Below are positions 26,118-34,844 of a stretch of 64,000 nucleotides of DNA, in pieces. The stretch's first letter is position 1. Each line of letters starts with the position of its first letter. The DNA lies in assembly GCF_015767245.1 (NCBI RefSeq), contig NZ_JADOTV010000019.1:1-64000 (forward strand), given 5' to 3'. The notes beneath the pieces are model-generated. The model was not told the origin of the DNA, ran no database searches, and saw only the letters and a program-made list of their open reading frames with translations. This DNA comes from Aureivirga sp. CE67 (GTDB taxonomy: Bacteria > Bacteroidota > Bacteroidia > Flavobacteriales > Flavobacteriaceae). The position numbers were made by a program, and so were the translations under genes.

Positions 26118-26714
26118 ATGAATTTAAAAGATTGGATTTATGAATATGATTCTCCAGATAAACGTCAGGAATTAGAACATATCTTTAAAAATTCTAGTCC
26201 TTTGACAGATTCTGAAATTAATCAGTTGCTGACAGAAAATTATGTGAAATATGAAGGTGCTGGTTACCTCCTACTTCATACAGATTCAGAAAGATTAAAA
26301 CATCGAATTCCTGAATTACTTACTTGGATTCAAGATATGAATTGGCCTGCTGCATCTAAAATTCATGAATTATTGGTGTTATTTGGTGAAGATATAATTG
26401 ATCCGATAAAAGAAGTTTTCAAAAAAGATCCATTTGATTCTATTTGGCATTATAATATAATTTATGTGTTGTTTGAAATTGATAGTTTTAGGTTAAATGA
26501 ATTAAAAAATGATTTGATTCATTTGGTTAAAAAAGCAGATGAAGATGGAGCTGCTTTAGCTGCTTTAGAACTACTTCATAACAAAAAGATTTTGACTCAA
26601 AAGGAAATTGACCAACTTATTGATTATTTGATAAAATACTTTGAAAACAAGCAATCTTGTACAGAAGATTTAAATGAATTAATAACCAAAATAGACAACA
26701 AAGAACTATATTAA
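26118..26714 (+). CDS. DUF5071-like helical-repeat protein
   Basis: A 198-residue all-helical protein. The segment 'IPELLTWIQDMNWPAASKIHELLVLFGEDIIDPIKEVF' (about 69-107) matches the signature I associate with DUF5071, and the whole has a HEAT-like helical repeat character. Small proteins of this kind occur next to polymorphic toxins as candidate immunity proteins. No signal peptide. It lies in the tightly packed run starting at 25083. Confidence 0.65.
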   Translation: MNLKDWIYEYDSPDKRQELEHIFKNSSPLTDSEINQLLTENYVKYEGAGYLLLHTDSERLKHRIPELLTWIQDMNWPAASKIHELLVLFGEDIIDPIKEVFKKDPFDSIWHYNIIYVLFEIDSFRLNELKNDLIHLVKKADEDGAALAALELLHNKKILTQKEIDQLIDYLIKYFENKQSCTEDLNELITKIDNKELY

Positions 26715-26726
26715 AAATTGAGCTAT

Positions 26727-27698
26727 ATGAAAAAAATTACACTATTACTTCTCACAATTATTTTAATTAGCTGTAAAAACAAAAGTATTGACGGAATTAT
26801 CATTGGAGAGACTTTATTAGCACATCAATCTTTAACTGAGAATCGTAAAATGGAAAATCTGATTAATGAAGCTCTAAAAAAAGACAAAATTGCAATTATT
26901 GAAATAAAAGATTTTCCGAATGGCGGAGCTGCTAGCACTTATGATTTAGGATATGTTTTGACTCAAATCATTTACCGAATTGGAGAAAATGATTTTGCTG
27001 AGATTTTAATTGAGATTCCTGAAACAGAACGTATTGGTTTTGATGGATTAATAGACGTAGGACTTGAGTATGGAGACAATGATTATGATGGAAAAATGGA
27101 TAACAAAAGAATGGCATCTGAATTTCCTAAACTTTCCAAAATTCTGAATAAACAAAAAACAGAAGAAGTTTTATATAAAAATTCATATTGGAAAAAATTA
27201 AAGTGTGGTCTTTATAAAAATAAAAGTGGAGAAATTGGATTTCAAACAGAGGAAGTCTTTGAAAACGGAACTTTTAAAAATAATTTTTTAACATCCATTT
27301 ATTTTGATTCTGATTCTTTAGTTATTATTAAAGATTTATCAAATGTAGTTGACACAATAACTTTTAGAAATATTGGAGGTAATTATCATAAAGATAAAAA
27401 CTATATATATGAACATAGTGAAAGAAGTGACGGAGGCTATATAAAAATATTAGATGTTGATTTTGAGACTTTTGAAACTATTGGAGATTGTTATGCAAAA
27501 GATAAAAATAATATTTATTTAATTAGATATGGTAAAATAGAAAATGTTGATTATAAAACTTTTAAAACAGTAGAAGGAATTGGGTGTTTTGCTAAAGATA
27601 AAAATGGATATTATTTTTGGGATGAAAAAATTAAAGAAGAGCACTATTCTGATATTAATGAAATTATAATAGAATTAAATAAAAAAGCTTCTAAGTAA
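26727..27698 (+). CDS. DKNYY-type lipoprotein
   Basis: A 323-residue lipoprotein: signal peptide with lipobox 'LISC' (Cys16). The C-terminal 120 residues carry repeated 'YHKDKNYIYEH', 'YAKDKNNIYLI' and 'FAKDKNGYYFW' units, the DKNYY repeat. The N-terminal half contains a small alpha/beta domain. The ATG at 26727 is chosen over a TTG at 26718, because it begins the lipoprotein signal. It is probably outer-membrane or periplasmic-facing. The DKNYY family has no defined activity, though it is frequent near toxin-immunity loci. Confidence 0.65.
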   Translation: MKKITLLLLTIILISCKNKSIDGIIIGETLLAHQSLTENRKMENLINEALKKDKIAIIEIKDFPNGGAASTYDLGYVLTQIIYRIGENDFAEILIEIPETERIGFDGLIDVGLEYGDNDYDGKMDNKRMASEFPKLSKILNKQKTEEVLYKNSYWKKLKCGLYKNKSGEIGFQTEEVFENGTFKNNFLTSIYFDSDSLVIIKDLSNVVDTITFRNIGGNYHKDKNYIYEHSERSDGGYIKILDVDFETFETIGDCYAKDKNNIYLIRYGKIENVDYKTFKTVEGIGCFAKDKNGYYFWDEKIKEEHYSDINEIIIELNKKASK

Positions 27699-27714
27699 AT
27701 ATAAGCTTCCAATA

Positions 27715-27736
27715 TACAACAGAACAAATTGCATTA
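27715..27736 (+). repeat. Border motif TACAACA..., copy 3
   Basis: TACAACAGAACAAATTGCAT then TA, 16 bases after a stop codon. Resembles 21697-21725 and 21375-21399. Confidence 0.45.
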
Positions 27737-27746
27737 CACATAAATT

Positions 27747-28583
27747 ATGAATCCTATAAAATTCGAAATATTTAAAACCAAAGACTTATTCGAGTATCAT
27801 TTCTACCCGAAAAATGAAGAATTGATTATTGAACAAACTGAATATTTTTCAAATAATAAGAAGCTTTGGAAAGATTGGTGTAAGCAAGAAGGACTTCCTG
27901 TATCTTACGATAAGTATAATATTTCAAATCTTGCAACTGGAGAAAATGTGCTTCTATACATGATTTTGATTTGGGAATTAAGTAAGAAAATGCAATTACA
28001 TGGAGTTGGAATTTGGGAAACAGAAACAATCGAAAAGATATTAAAGCAAACACCAACACTTATCAATTGGGAATTTAAATTAAATCATGAATTAATAGTT
28101 AAAGGGAATTATCAAAGAAAAATTATTGGATTTGAAAAAGCGGAAAACCCTATACTCTCACAATACAACAAACCTATAAATAAAACACCTACAGACAAAA
28201 CAGGACTTTTTAAACTAAATACTTTTAAAGAATTGGTGGATTTTTTAAAGCCTGGATTTTTTGAAGCTAATAATCTTTCAAACTTTTTTATTTCAGAAAA
28301 ACCTAATTCTATTATTAATTATTTACAAAGTTCTGATAAACCAAATCTAGAGAGCTTACTTTCTAAAAATGATATTTTTATTGGTCTTTTAATCGGACAA
28401 GATTTGGGATACTATGATTATTTGTTGATTAAATCAAAATCAGATATCACTGAAAAACTTGAGCGAATTAGTGATCAAATAAATGGATTTGCAAGAGACT
28501 ATATTGAAAGTATTCAGACTATAAATAACTCTATCGAAATGATGGAATTAATAGAAGAAAAACTAAAACAGCACTTTAATTGA
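27747..28583 (+). CDS. Hypothetical protein
   Basis: A 278-residue cytoplasmic protein with no recognised family. The N-terminal half is aromatic-rich ('FYPKNEELIIEQTEYFSNNKKLWKDWCKQEG'); the C-terminal 50 residues are a helical, coiled-coil-like tail ('ITEKLERISDQINGFARDYIESI'). It follows a border motif and is separated from its neighbours by short gaps. Confidence 0.5.
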   Translation: MNPIKFEIFKTKDLFEYHFYPKNEELIIEQTEYFSNNKKLWKDWCKQEGLPVSYDKYNISNLATGENVLLYMILIWELSKKMQLHGVGIWETETIEKILKQTPTLINWEFKLNHELIVKGNYQRKIIGFEKAENPILSQYNKPINKTPTDKTGLFKLNTFKELVDFLKPGFFEANNLSNFFISEKPNSIINYLQSSDKPNLESLLSKNDIFIGLLIGQDLGYYDYLLIKSKSDITEKLERISDQINGFARDYIESIQTINNSIEMMELIEEKLKQHFN

Positions 28584-28626
28584 ATTTTGGACGTTTTGCA
28601 CAATTCAATTAAATAATCAACGAGTA

Positions 28627-29244
28627 ATGACAAAACAGATAACAGAATTTTTAAAATTCAAGGATACAGAATATTTTTTGGATCATTTTTTATTAGAATT
28701 CTATTTTCAAGAATTTCCAGAAAGAAAACCTGAGGGAGAAATTGAAACTTGTATGTGGAGAGGATATTTCTCGGATTATGAAATCGTAAATGAAGAATTA
28801 TTTGTAGCAAAACTTCATGTTTCAAGAAAAGGAAAGTACAAATCTGTGCTAAACGAAGTATTTCCTAAATCAAAAAAAATGATTTGGTTCTCAGGTTTAA
28901 TATTAATAGACCAGCATAAAACAATGAAACCAAACACTAATAATAACTTTGAGGAGAACTATTTAATTATTGAAATAAAAAATGGAAATGTTTCTGAAAT
29001 TAGAAAATATAACAGGGAAAGATTAATTCAATTTAAATCAGAGCAAAGTGAATATTTTAAATTAACCGAAGAATACGAAATACTTAAAGAAAAATATAAA
29101 ATAAAACTAAAACAGAATTACGAATATAATAAGGATAAAGTACCCAAAAAAGAATTAAAACGTTATAAATTTGAACAAACAAAATTCGATGAATATATTG
29201 ATATGTTTATATTAAATCATTCAAAAGAATTTTTAGCTGACTAA
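28627..29244 (+). CDS. Hypothetical charged protein
   Basis: A 205-residue cytoplasmic protein. The first 110 residues may form an alpha/beta domain ('EIETCMWRGYFSDYEIVNEELFVAKLHV'); the last 90 are highly charged and helical, rich in Lys and Glu. No family recognised. It ends 6 bases before the ATP-grasp gene and is probably translated with it. Confidence 0.5.
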   Translation: MTKQITEFLKFKDTEYFLDHFLLEFYFQEFPERKPEGEIETCMWRGYFSDYEIVNEELFVAKLHVSRKGKYKSVLNEVFPKSKKMIWFSGLILIDQHKTMKPNTNNNFEENYLIIEIKNGNVSEIRKYNRERLIQFKSEQSEYFKLTEEYEILKEKYKIKLKQNYEYNKDKVPKKELKRYKFEQTKFDEYIDMFILNHSKEFLAD

Positions 29245-29250
29245 AAAACT

Positions 29251-29976
29251 ATGAAAGTATACATTCAAACAAATGAAAATGGAACATTTTACAACATAAA
29301 TGATTATACGGCTTATGTTGGTTTTGATGCCTTGGGCTATGAAATTGAAAAATATGTAGATGCCGATTCTGTAAAAGACTTAGACAGAGAATCTATTTTT
29401 GTTGGTGGAATTGGAAGTATAAGAAAACGACTTAAAAATCTTGGTTTGGAAATTCCTGAAGAATTTGAATATCCAGAAGAATTGAGTCAATTTCTTGGGC
29501 GAAAAATATGGAAATCGACTTTGGAAGAGGTTATGAACGAAAATAAATTCCCTGTTTTTGTAAAGCCATTACAAACAAAACTTTTTACAGGTAAAGTTTT
29601 TTCTGGTTTTAAAGATTTTATTGGTTTAAAATATGATAATGAAGTTCCTGTTTGGTGTTCTGAAATAATAAATTTTGAAACAGAATGGCGTTGTTATATT
29701 CGCTATGGTGAAATATTGGATGTTAGATACTACAAAGGAAAATGGGATAATAAAATTGATTTAAAAATGGTAGCTGATGCAGTTTCAGCCTTTAAAAATC
29801 AGCCTAATTCTTTTAGCTTGGATGTAGGAATTGATGCAAGCGGAAATTGTTATTTGGTAGAAATAAATGATGGTCATAGTTTGGGAACTTATGGAATTGG
29901 TCCAATTACTTATGCGAAATTTCTTTCCGCAAGATGGAGTCAATTAACTGGTACGAAAGATTATTTAAGGTTTTAA
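29251..29976 (+). CDS. ATP-grasp domain protein (R2K-like)
   Basis: A 241-residue protein with an ATP-grasp fold. 'FPVFVKPLQTKLFTGKVF' is the small-lobe lysine strand, 'VWCSEIINFETEWRCYIRYGEILDVRYYKG' the adenine-binding region, and 'FSLDVGIDASGNCYLVEINDGHSLGTYG' the metal-binding strand with Glu and Asn. This arrangement suits the R2K-type ATP-grasp clade, which includes proteins encoded in conflict and toxin-immunity loci and would ligate or modify a peptide or nucleic acid. The substrate is not apparent. It sits amid immunity-like genes. Confidence 0.7.
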   Translation: MKVYIQTNENGTFYNINDYTAYVGFDALGYEIEKYVDADSVKDLDRESIFVGGIGSIRKRLKNLGLEIPEEFEYPEELSQFLGRKIWKSTLEEVMNENKFPVFVKPLQTKLFTGKVFSGFKDFIGLKYDNEVPVWCSEIINFETEWRCYIRYGEILDVRYYKGKWDNKIDLKMVADAVSAFKNQPNSFSLDVGIDASGNCYLVEINDGHSLGTYGIGPITYAKFLSARWSQLTGTKDYLRF

Positions 29977-30015
29977 AAAATATTAAGAAATAATTTAAAA
30001 AGAAATAGAAAAAAT

Positions 30016-30270
30016 ATGGTTTTAACAGCACTAGTTGGATTGATTCAATCAATTTTATATTATGTCGTTTTATATTATGTTGGAAAAATACTTACTGATT
30101 CAGAAGATGTAAGAAATTTCTTTGGGATTTCATCTTTAAATGAGAAAAAAGTATACTTCGAATCGACTACTCGTTTGATTGAAAAAATCGGAAAAATATT
30201 AATGATTATTGCTATCGTTAGTATTGTTTTCTCTGTATTTTCAACAATAACTGTATTGTCAAGAATGTAA
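30016..30270 (+). CDS. Small membrane protein
   Basis: An 84-residue protein with hydrophobic segments at about 3-24 and 57-80 flanking a soluble loop ('SEDVRNFFGISSLNEKKVYFESTTR'). It is probably an inner-membrane hairpin. No family recognised. It lies 39 bases after the ATP-grasp gene. Confidence 0.5.
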   Translation: MVLTALVGLIQSILYYVVLYYVGKILTDSEDVRNFFGISSLNEKKVYFESTTRLIEKIGKILMIIAIVSIVFSVFSTITVLSRM

Positions 30271-30333
30271 AAAAATAAGTTTATTTTCATCAGCACTCAT
30301 TCAAATAATATTTAAAAATTATAAATCCTTACC

Positions 30334-30348
30334 TCCTATTTTATAGGA
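30334..30348 (+). promoter_or_regulatory. 5' hairpin TCCTAT-TTT-ATAGGA, copy 1
   Basis: A 6-bp stem with a 3-base loop ending 13 bases before the ATG at 30362. An identical hairpin ends 12 bases before the ATG at 31333. The hairpin could mask or position the ribosome. Confidence 0.5.
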
Positions 30349-30361
30349 TTTTCACCTAAAT

Positions 30362-30871
30362 ATGAGAGACTTAACTGCGATAAAATTTGTAGAAAAATTA
30401 AAAGAACTTTTAAACAAAAATCTTATTACATCGGAAAAAGAATATTTGTTTGAAATTTTAATTCCGGAAACGAAAAACAATAATCCAATTCTGACTAAAA
30501 ACTTCCTATCAGATTTATATGAAAATTATAATTTATCAGGACGTGCAATAGGTTTTAATTTTCTTGGGAAACTTGAAGAAAATTCAGAATATGTTTTTTT
30601 TGTGCTTCAGGATCCTTTTTATATTGGAATTGAAAAGAAAACAAAAGAAATAGTAATGTTTGATCCAGAATTTGAAATGGTTCATTTAAGATTAGCAAAA
30701 AATATTGAACAGTTTTTTCAAGTAATTCTATTAATTTATGAATACGGACTTCCTAGTTGGGTATATGAAAAACAATATTCAAAAGAAGATCGAAATAAAT
30801 TATTTGAGAACATTACTAAAATTCTAGATTCTAAGTATTTGACTTATTACGAACAATCTTATGGAAATTAA
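30362..30871 (+). CDS. SMI1/KNR4 (SUKH)-like immunity-type protein
   Basis: A 169-residue cytoplasmic protein. The central region 'IGFNFLGKLEENSEYVFFVLQDPFYIGIEKKTKEIVMFDPEFEMVHLRLAKNIEQFFQVILLIYEYG' follows the SUKH pattern: a strand pair around the 'I-G' and 'FDPE' turns, then 'LAKNIEQFFQ' as the closing helix. SUKH proteins are the commonest immunity proteins against polymorphic nuclease and other toxins. The match is by eye and some SUKH hallmarks (the N-terminal Leu-Pro-x-Asp-Tyr) are missing. It follows a shared 5' hairpin. Confidence 0.55.
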   Translation: MRDLTAIKFVEKLKELLNKNLITSEKEYLFEILIPETKNNNPILTKNFLSDLYENYNLSGRAIGFNFLGKLEENSEYVFFVLQDPFYIGIEKKTKEIVMFDPEFEMVHLRLAKNIEQFFQVILLIYEYGLPSWVYEKQYSKEDRNKLFENITKILDSKYLTYYEQSYGN

Positions 30872-30881
30872 ACTATTATAA

Positions 30882-31268
30882 ATGAAAAAGAAAAAGTATA
30901 AAATATATTTAGGAGAACATTTAATTGGGTTTACAAAATTAGAAAAAGCAGATGCTCCTATGGGAGTAGCTTTTGGTGAAATTGAATTCACTAGTAATAA
31001 ATATGGCTATGATTTTTTTCGAGATTATTGTGAAGAAAATGAGATTTTATATATTGATTTTACAGAGGATTTTTATTTATCCACTTGCGAAACTATTGAG
31101 GATTTGAAAATAATTAGTCCTGAAGGGACAGAAATTAAAGGTGTTGGAAATCAAATTTCAATCATTAAAAACGAACTAAATGAAATTTCAATTCAAGGAA
31201 TTCCAAGCTCAATTTATGAAAAGGAATTTCCTCATCACGTAAAAGAGTACGAAGAGCAATTTAAATAA
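30882..31268 (+). CDS. Hypothetical protein
   Basis: A 128-residue cytoplasmic beta-rich protein ('KYKIYLGEHLIGFTKLEKADAPMGVAFGEIEF') beginning 10 bases after the SUKH-like gene and probably expressed with it. No family can be assigned, although the opening resembles small hypothetical proteins often found in toxin-immunity clusters. Confidence 0.5.
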   Translation: MKKKKYKIYLGEHLIGFTKLEKADAPMGVAFGEIEFTSNKYGYDFFRDYCEENEILYIDFTEDFYLSTCETIEDLKIISPEGTEIKGVGNQISIIKNELNEISIQGIPSSIYEKEFPHHVKEYEEQFK

Positions 31269-31305
31269 GAAAACGAATTTTAAAATAATAATTTACAAAC
31301 CTCAC

Positions 31306-31320
31306 TCCTATTTTATAGGA
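31306..31320 (+). promoter_or_regulatory. 5' hairpin TCCTAT-TTT-ATAGGA, copy 2
   Basis: Identical to 30334-30348, ending 12 bases before the ATG at 31333. Confidence 0.5.
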
Positions 31321-31332
31321 TTTAATTTAGAT

Positions 31333-32046
31333 ATGAAAACTCTCACAACTATACTAATTTTAATCATCAGTCTATTTTCTTTTGGTCAAACTGAAAAAGA
31401 TCTTGTACCAGAACTTCGCTTAGAAATTTGGGATAAAGAAAACTCTGATAATTCCATCAAAATTGAAACTTTAATTTATGATGAAATTCCTAAATATATT
31501 GATTTTAGAGGAACAGTAGTTCAAGCTTTAAAATGGACAGATTCTAATGGAGAAAATATTCTAATCCAAACGATAACGGGAGCTTTTGATTGGAAAGATT
31601 ATGAAGAAAACTCTACAAATTATACAATTCAAGATAAATCAGAATTGTATGCTTATCTTTTTCAAAAAAGAGCGTCAGATAAAGAATTTAGAAGAAAATG
31701 GCGTGTTTATGATTATACAGAATGTTATGGAGTAGATTGGTTTACTGGTTTTATTCCGAAAGCTACTACTATCACGGATTTGGATAAAGATGGAGTTTCA
31801 GAAATAACTTTACCATATGTTTCTATTTGTCGTGGAGGCGTTGATCCTGGAAGAATGAAAATAATAATGTATGAAGGCGGAACTAAATATGCTTTAAGAG
31901 GTTCTACAATGCTTATGTGTAAATCTGAACATCCTTTTGGTGGTGATTTTAAACCAAGTGAAAACTTAAAAAATAAAAAAGTATTTTCGAAGTTTCTTAT
32001 AGAACATTGGGATAGAAATAAATGTGAGAATAGAAAATATTATTAA
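31333..32046 (+). CDS. Exported protein, possibly M949_RS01915 family
   Basis: A 237-residue exported protein with a signal peptide (about 1-19, ending FSFGQ). The sequence 'ALKWTDSNGENILIQTITG', 'ITDLDKDGVSEITLPYVSICRGGVDPGRMKIIMYEGGTKYALRG' resembles the M949_RS01915 surface-polysaccharide-associated family of Bacteroidota, including the 'DLDKDG' turn that also occurs in FG-GAP-like repeats. The activity of that family is not established. The gene shares its 5' hairpin with the SUKH-like gene one kilobase upstream. Confidence 0.55.
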   Translation: MKTLTTILILIISLFSFGQTEKDLVPELRLEIWDKENSDNSIKIETLIYDEIPKYIDFRGTVVQALKWTDSNGENILIQTITGAFDWKDYEENSTNYTIQDKSELYAYLFQKRASDKEFRRKWRVYDYTECYGVDWFTGFIPKATTITDLDKDGVSEITLPYVSICRGGVDPGRMKIIMYEGGTKYALRGSTMLMCKSEHPFGGDFKPSENLKNKKVFSKFLIEHWDRNKCENRKYY

Positions 32047-32068
32047 AACTTCAAATTATTAAATTGAT

Positions 32069-32488
32069 ATGAACTTAGATATTTTAAAGACTAAATTCCA
32101 ATTGACAAAAAAAGAGATTACACTTAGATTGTTAAGAGTATCTTTAGCAATAATTTTTAGTATTATTTTATTTCCTTATTTTGAAGATTTCATTACTAAA
32201 TATTCAAGTGAACTCGTATTATTCTTTTTATTTTCTTCATTTGTTGTTTTGTCTATTTCAATAATAGCTGCTCTAATAATTGGAATAGTGAAAAAGCTTT
32301 TATTCAAGAAAAAAGAAACCGAAAATAATTCATTTCAAAATATATTTTATGTTTTCAGGTTACTATTAGTAACAATCTTTGCTTTGTATAGTTTGACGCA
32401 AATTCAAATATATTGGACAGGATTAATATTAATATTCATAGAATTTATTGGTGTACTAAGTAATAATGAATTTAAAAAAATAAAATAG
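32069..32488 (+). CDS. Membrane protein, four helices
   Basis: A 139-residue integral membrane protein with hydrophobic segments at about 22-40, 50-72, 92-110 and 115-130. No family recognised. The start lies 22 bases after the previous gene. Confidence 0.5.
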   Translation: MNLDILKTKFQLTKKEITLRLLRVSLAIIFSIILFPYFEDFITKYSSELVLFFLFSSFVVLSISIIAALIIGIVKKLLFKKKETENNSFQNIFYVFRLLLVTIFALYSLTQIQIYWTGLILIFIEFIGVLSNNEFKKIK

Positions 32489-32530
32489 AGTTTTAAAAAG
32501 AAAAATAAATCTATTAAACAATAAATAATA

Positions 32531-32956
32531 ATGAAAGGAATCTGGAAAGGTACTTACTGGTTTACAAGTAATGTGCATGATTCAGTAAAAAAGAATCGTA
32601 CTGAATTCGAAATAACAATAGAAAATGATGATAATTCAAAAATCTCAGGAACTATTTTCGATAATATTGAAACTGGTGGTACAAGAGGAATTGGAACTAT
32701 TTCTGGTACTGTTAAAGGGAATAAAATAAAATTTGTAAAAAGAATGCCTATAAAAACTATTATTTTTCCAAATGGAGAAAAAATTGAAAAAAAGGAACCA
32801 CACAGTCCAATTTATTATGAAGGAAGTTTAAACAATGAAACTAATGAGTTTGAAGGAACTTGGAAATTTAAACGAAGAATTACTATTATAAATGGAAAAT
32901 TAGGCTATACTCCTGAAACTAAAGGAGCATGGAAAATGAAAAAAATAAGATGCTAA
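32531..32956 (+). CDS. Hypothetical beta-rich protein
   Basis: A 141-residue cytoplasmic protein. Alternating strands 'GIWKGTYWFTSN', 'EFEITIENDDNSKISGTIFDN', 'GIGTISGTVKGNKIKFVKRMP', 'YYEGSLNNETNEFEGTWKF' suggest a small lipocalin-like or beta-barrel fold. Function unknown. Its stop codon overlaps the next gene's start by 7 bases (ATGCTAA), indicating translational coupling. Confidence 0.55.
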   Translation: MKGIWKGTYWFTSNVHDSVKKNRTEFEITIENDDNSKISGTIFDNIETGGTRGIGTISGTVKGNKIKFVKRMPIKTIIFPNGEKIEKKEPHSPIYYEGSLNNETNEFEGTWKFKRRITIINGKLGYTPETKGAWKMKKIRC

Positions 32957-33354
32957 GAAAAAATGATTTTAAAAATATTTTAGAAGAAAAATTAAAAATC
33001 GCATTGTTCGACAAAAATGAATTTAATGAACAAAAAGCTATATCTTCAATCGAGAAATTTTATACAGAATTTGGATTTAATATTCCTACAAAACATTTTA
33101 TTTATGAACATGTTAATGAACTGATAGAAAAATTCCATGAATGGTCTTCAAAAGAGTTTACAGCTGTAAATTCATGGGAATGGCAATTTCCAATGACAAG
33201 TCCAGGGTTTTGGATGCTTTATATGATAAAAGATAAATTTCATTTAGCACATAAAAGAGAATTTGGACCTAATAAAACAAATCATCAAATATTCTTTGAT
33301 GGAAAGAATGAAGTATCTAAAGAACTTTTAAAAGAAATGTGGAATGAACATTAA
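32950..33354 (+). CDS. Hypothetical protein, coupled to upstream gene
   Basis: A 134-residue cytoplasmic protein from the ATG at 32950; an ATG at 32929 is also in frame but would overlap the upstream coding region by 28 bases. The sequence 'NIPTKHFIYEHVNELIEKFHEWSSKEFTAVNSWEWQFP' is mostly helical. No family recognised. Confidence 0.5.
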   Translation: MLRKNDFKNILEEKLKIALFDKNEFNEQKAISSIEKFYTEFGFNIPTKHFIYEHVNELIEKFHEWSSKEFTAVNSWEWQFPMTSPGFWMLYMIKDKFHLAHKREFGPNKTNHQIFFDGKNEVSKELLKEMWNEH

Positions 33355-33375
33355 AAAATCTTTGAACTACAACCT

Positions 33376-33678
33376 TTGTTTTACCTTTTAGATTCTGAAA
33401 TTGAAGAACTTTATGATACGGACTATATTGAAGATTATTTTGATTCTTTATTAGAAAAAACAAGTCAAGAATCTTCATCTGAAGTATTTTTTATAGGTAT
33501 GGATTTTAAACTAGTTTACGAACTTGCTGTATTTGAATATTTAATAAAATATCATGACATAAAACGAAATTCTAATTATATAGATTGCCTTAATGAAATT
33601 TTAAAACACTGCGGTTTAGTCATTTCATTTAAAGAATGTTTTATAATATGTAAGAAAAGAAAATTTCACCAAGAATGA
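33376..33678 (+). CDS. Hypothetical protein with TTG start, possibly 5'-truncated
   Basis: A 100-residue frame with no ATG near its beginning; TTG at 33376 is the only plausible start after an upstream in-frame stop at about 33354. The protein is acidic at the N-terminus ('DSEIEELYDTDYIEDYFDSLLEK') and helical. Upstream bases include 'CTACAACC', a possible relic of the border motif. It may be the C-terminal part of a gene cut by recombination. Confidence 0.4.
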   Translation: MFYLLDSEIEELYDTDYIEDYFDSLLEKTSQESSSEVFFIGMDFKLVYELAVFEYLIKYHDIKRNSNYIDCLNEILKHCGLVISFKECFIICKKRKFHQE

Positions 33679-33729
33679 ATTAAAATAGACTTACCAACCA
33701 TCATACTTTAATATAAAATTTTACCAACA

Positions 33730-34386
33730 ATGAAAAACGAAAATTTGATAGAAGATTTATCTTCACAATTAAGCAAACCAACAGGAGAAAATGGAATCGA
33801 AGTTGGAAATGCAATGAACCAAACGAATAAAGAAATGATTACTTCTTCTATAGACTTATTAGAAGTTAAAAATCATGATAAAATCTTAGAAATCGGACAT
33901 GGAAACTGTTCTCATTTAACTGAAATAATTAAAGATAAAAATGTTCATTATTCTGGTCTAGAAATATCAGAAACTATGAAGAAAGAGGCTGAGAGAATAA
34001 ATGAGAAATTCATAAAATTAAATCAAGCGCAGTTTTTGATTTATGATGGAAATAAAATTCCGTTTGAAGACCAAAAATTTGATCAAATATTTACTGTAAA
34101 CACTATTTATTTCTGGGAAAATCATGAATTATTTTTAAATGAAATTTATCGAGTTTTAAAACCAAATGGAAAGTTTATTTTGACTTTTGTAAATGAAGAT
34201 TTCATGAAAGATTTGGATTTTGTAGATGATAATTTTCAATTATTTAATGAAGAAAAAGCAAAAACATTATTAGAAAAATCTGGGTTTAAAATAATTTCTA
34301 TCAAAAATAAAACGGATAATATTAAGAGTAAAATTGGTGATTTGGCAAATAGAGATTATATGGTGATAATTAGTGAAAAATCATAA
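33730..34386 (+). CDS. Class I SAM-dependent methyltransferase
   Basis: A 218-residue cytoplasmic methyltransferase. Motif I is 'KILEIGHGNCSHLTEI' (about 53-68), with His in place of the usual second small residue; the acidic end of strand 2 is 'YSGLEIS'; motif II/post I 'FDQIFTVNTIYFW' and motif III 'IYRVLKPNGKFILTF' follow. It belongs with UbiE/type-11-like enzymes; the substrate is unknown. It is one of the few clear enzymes in the array. Confidence 0.8.
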   Translation: MKNENLIEDLSSQLSKPTGENGIEVGNAMNQTNKEMITSSIDLLEVKNHDKILEIGHGNCSHLTEIIKDKNVHYSGLEISETMKKEAERINEKFIKLNQAQFLIYDGNKIPFEDQKFDQIFTVNTIYFWENHELFLNEIYRVLKPNGKFILTFVNEDFMKDLDFVDDNFQLFNEEKAKTLLEKSGFKIISIKNKTDNIKSKIGDLANRDYMVIISEKS

Positions 34387-34451
34387 ACCAAGAAACTTTT
34401 TCATGAGAATCAATATTGGAGCATTTGAATAAAATTTTAGAAAAAGTATAA

Positions 34452-34805
34452 ATGAACAAATTAATTAAAGAATATAAGAATGAAGTAATTTCCTTAACTG
34501 TAGTATTAGGATTATTCTTGTTTGCCTATAAATTATATCGAGATTACCCATTTAATTTTGTAAAAACAAAGGAAACAGAAGCAACTATTATTGAATCAAG
34601 AAAAGACTGGGCTATAAATAGCTGGGGAACTTCCAAAACAGTTTGGTGGTATACCATAAATTTTAATATAAATGGTATTAAATACAAAGGAAGTTATTTA
34701 AAAGGGATTGAAAATCGAAGATTAAAAAATGGAACAAAACTCTTACTTAAATACTCTGAAAGTAATCCTAAAAACTATGTAATTTTAAGTGTAAAGGAAG
34801 AGTGA
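34452..34805 (+). CDS. DUF3592-like membrane-anchored protein
   Basis: A 117-residue protein with one N-terminal membrane helix (about 11-29) followed by a beta-rich domain ('TEATIIESRKDWAINSWGTSKTVWWYTINFNINGIKYKGSYL', '...NGTKLLLKYSESNPKNYVIL'), the layout of DUF3592-type proteins. Function of the family is unknown. Confidence 0.55.
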   Translation: MNKLIKEYKNEVISLTVVLGLFLFAYKLYRDYPFNFVKTKETEATIIESRKDWAINSWGTSKTVWWYTINFNINGIKYKGSYLKGIENRRLKNGTKLLLKYSESNPKNYVILSVKEE

Positions 34806-34844
34806 AAATTGAGAAAAAAGAAGAAAATAATAAATAAAAAAACT

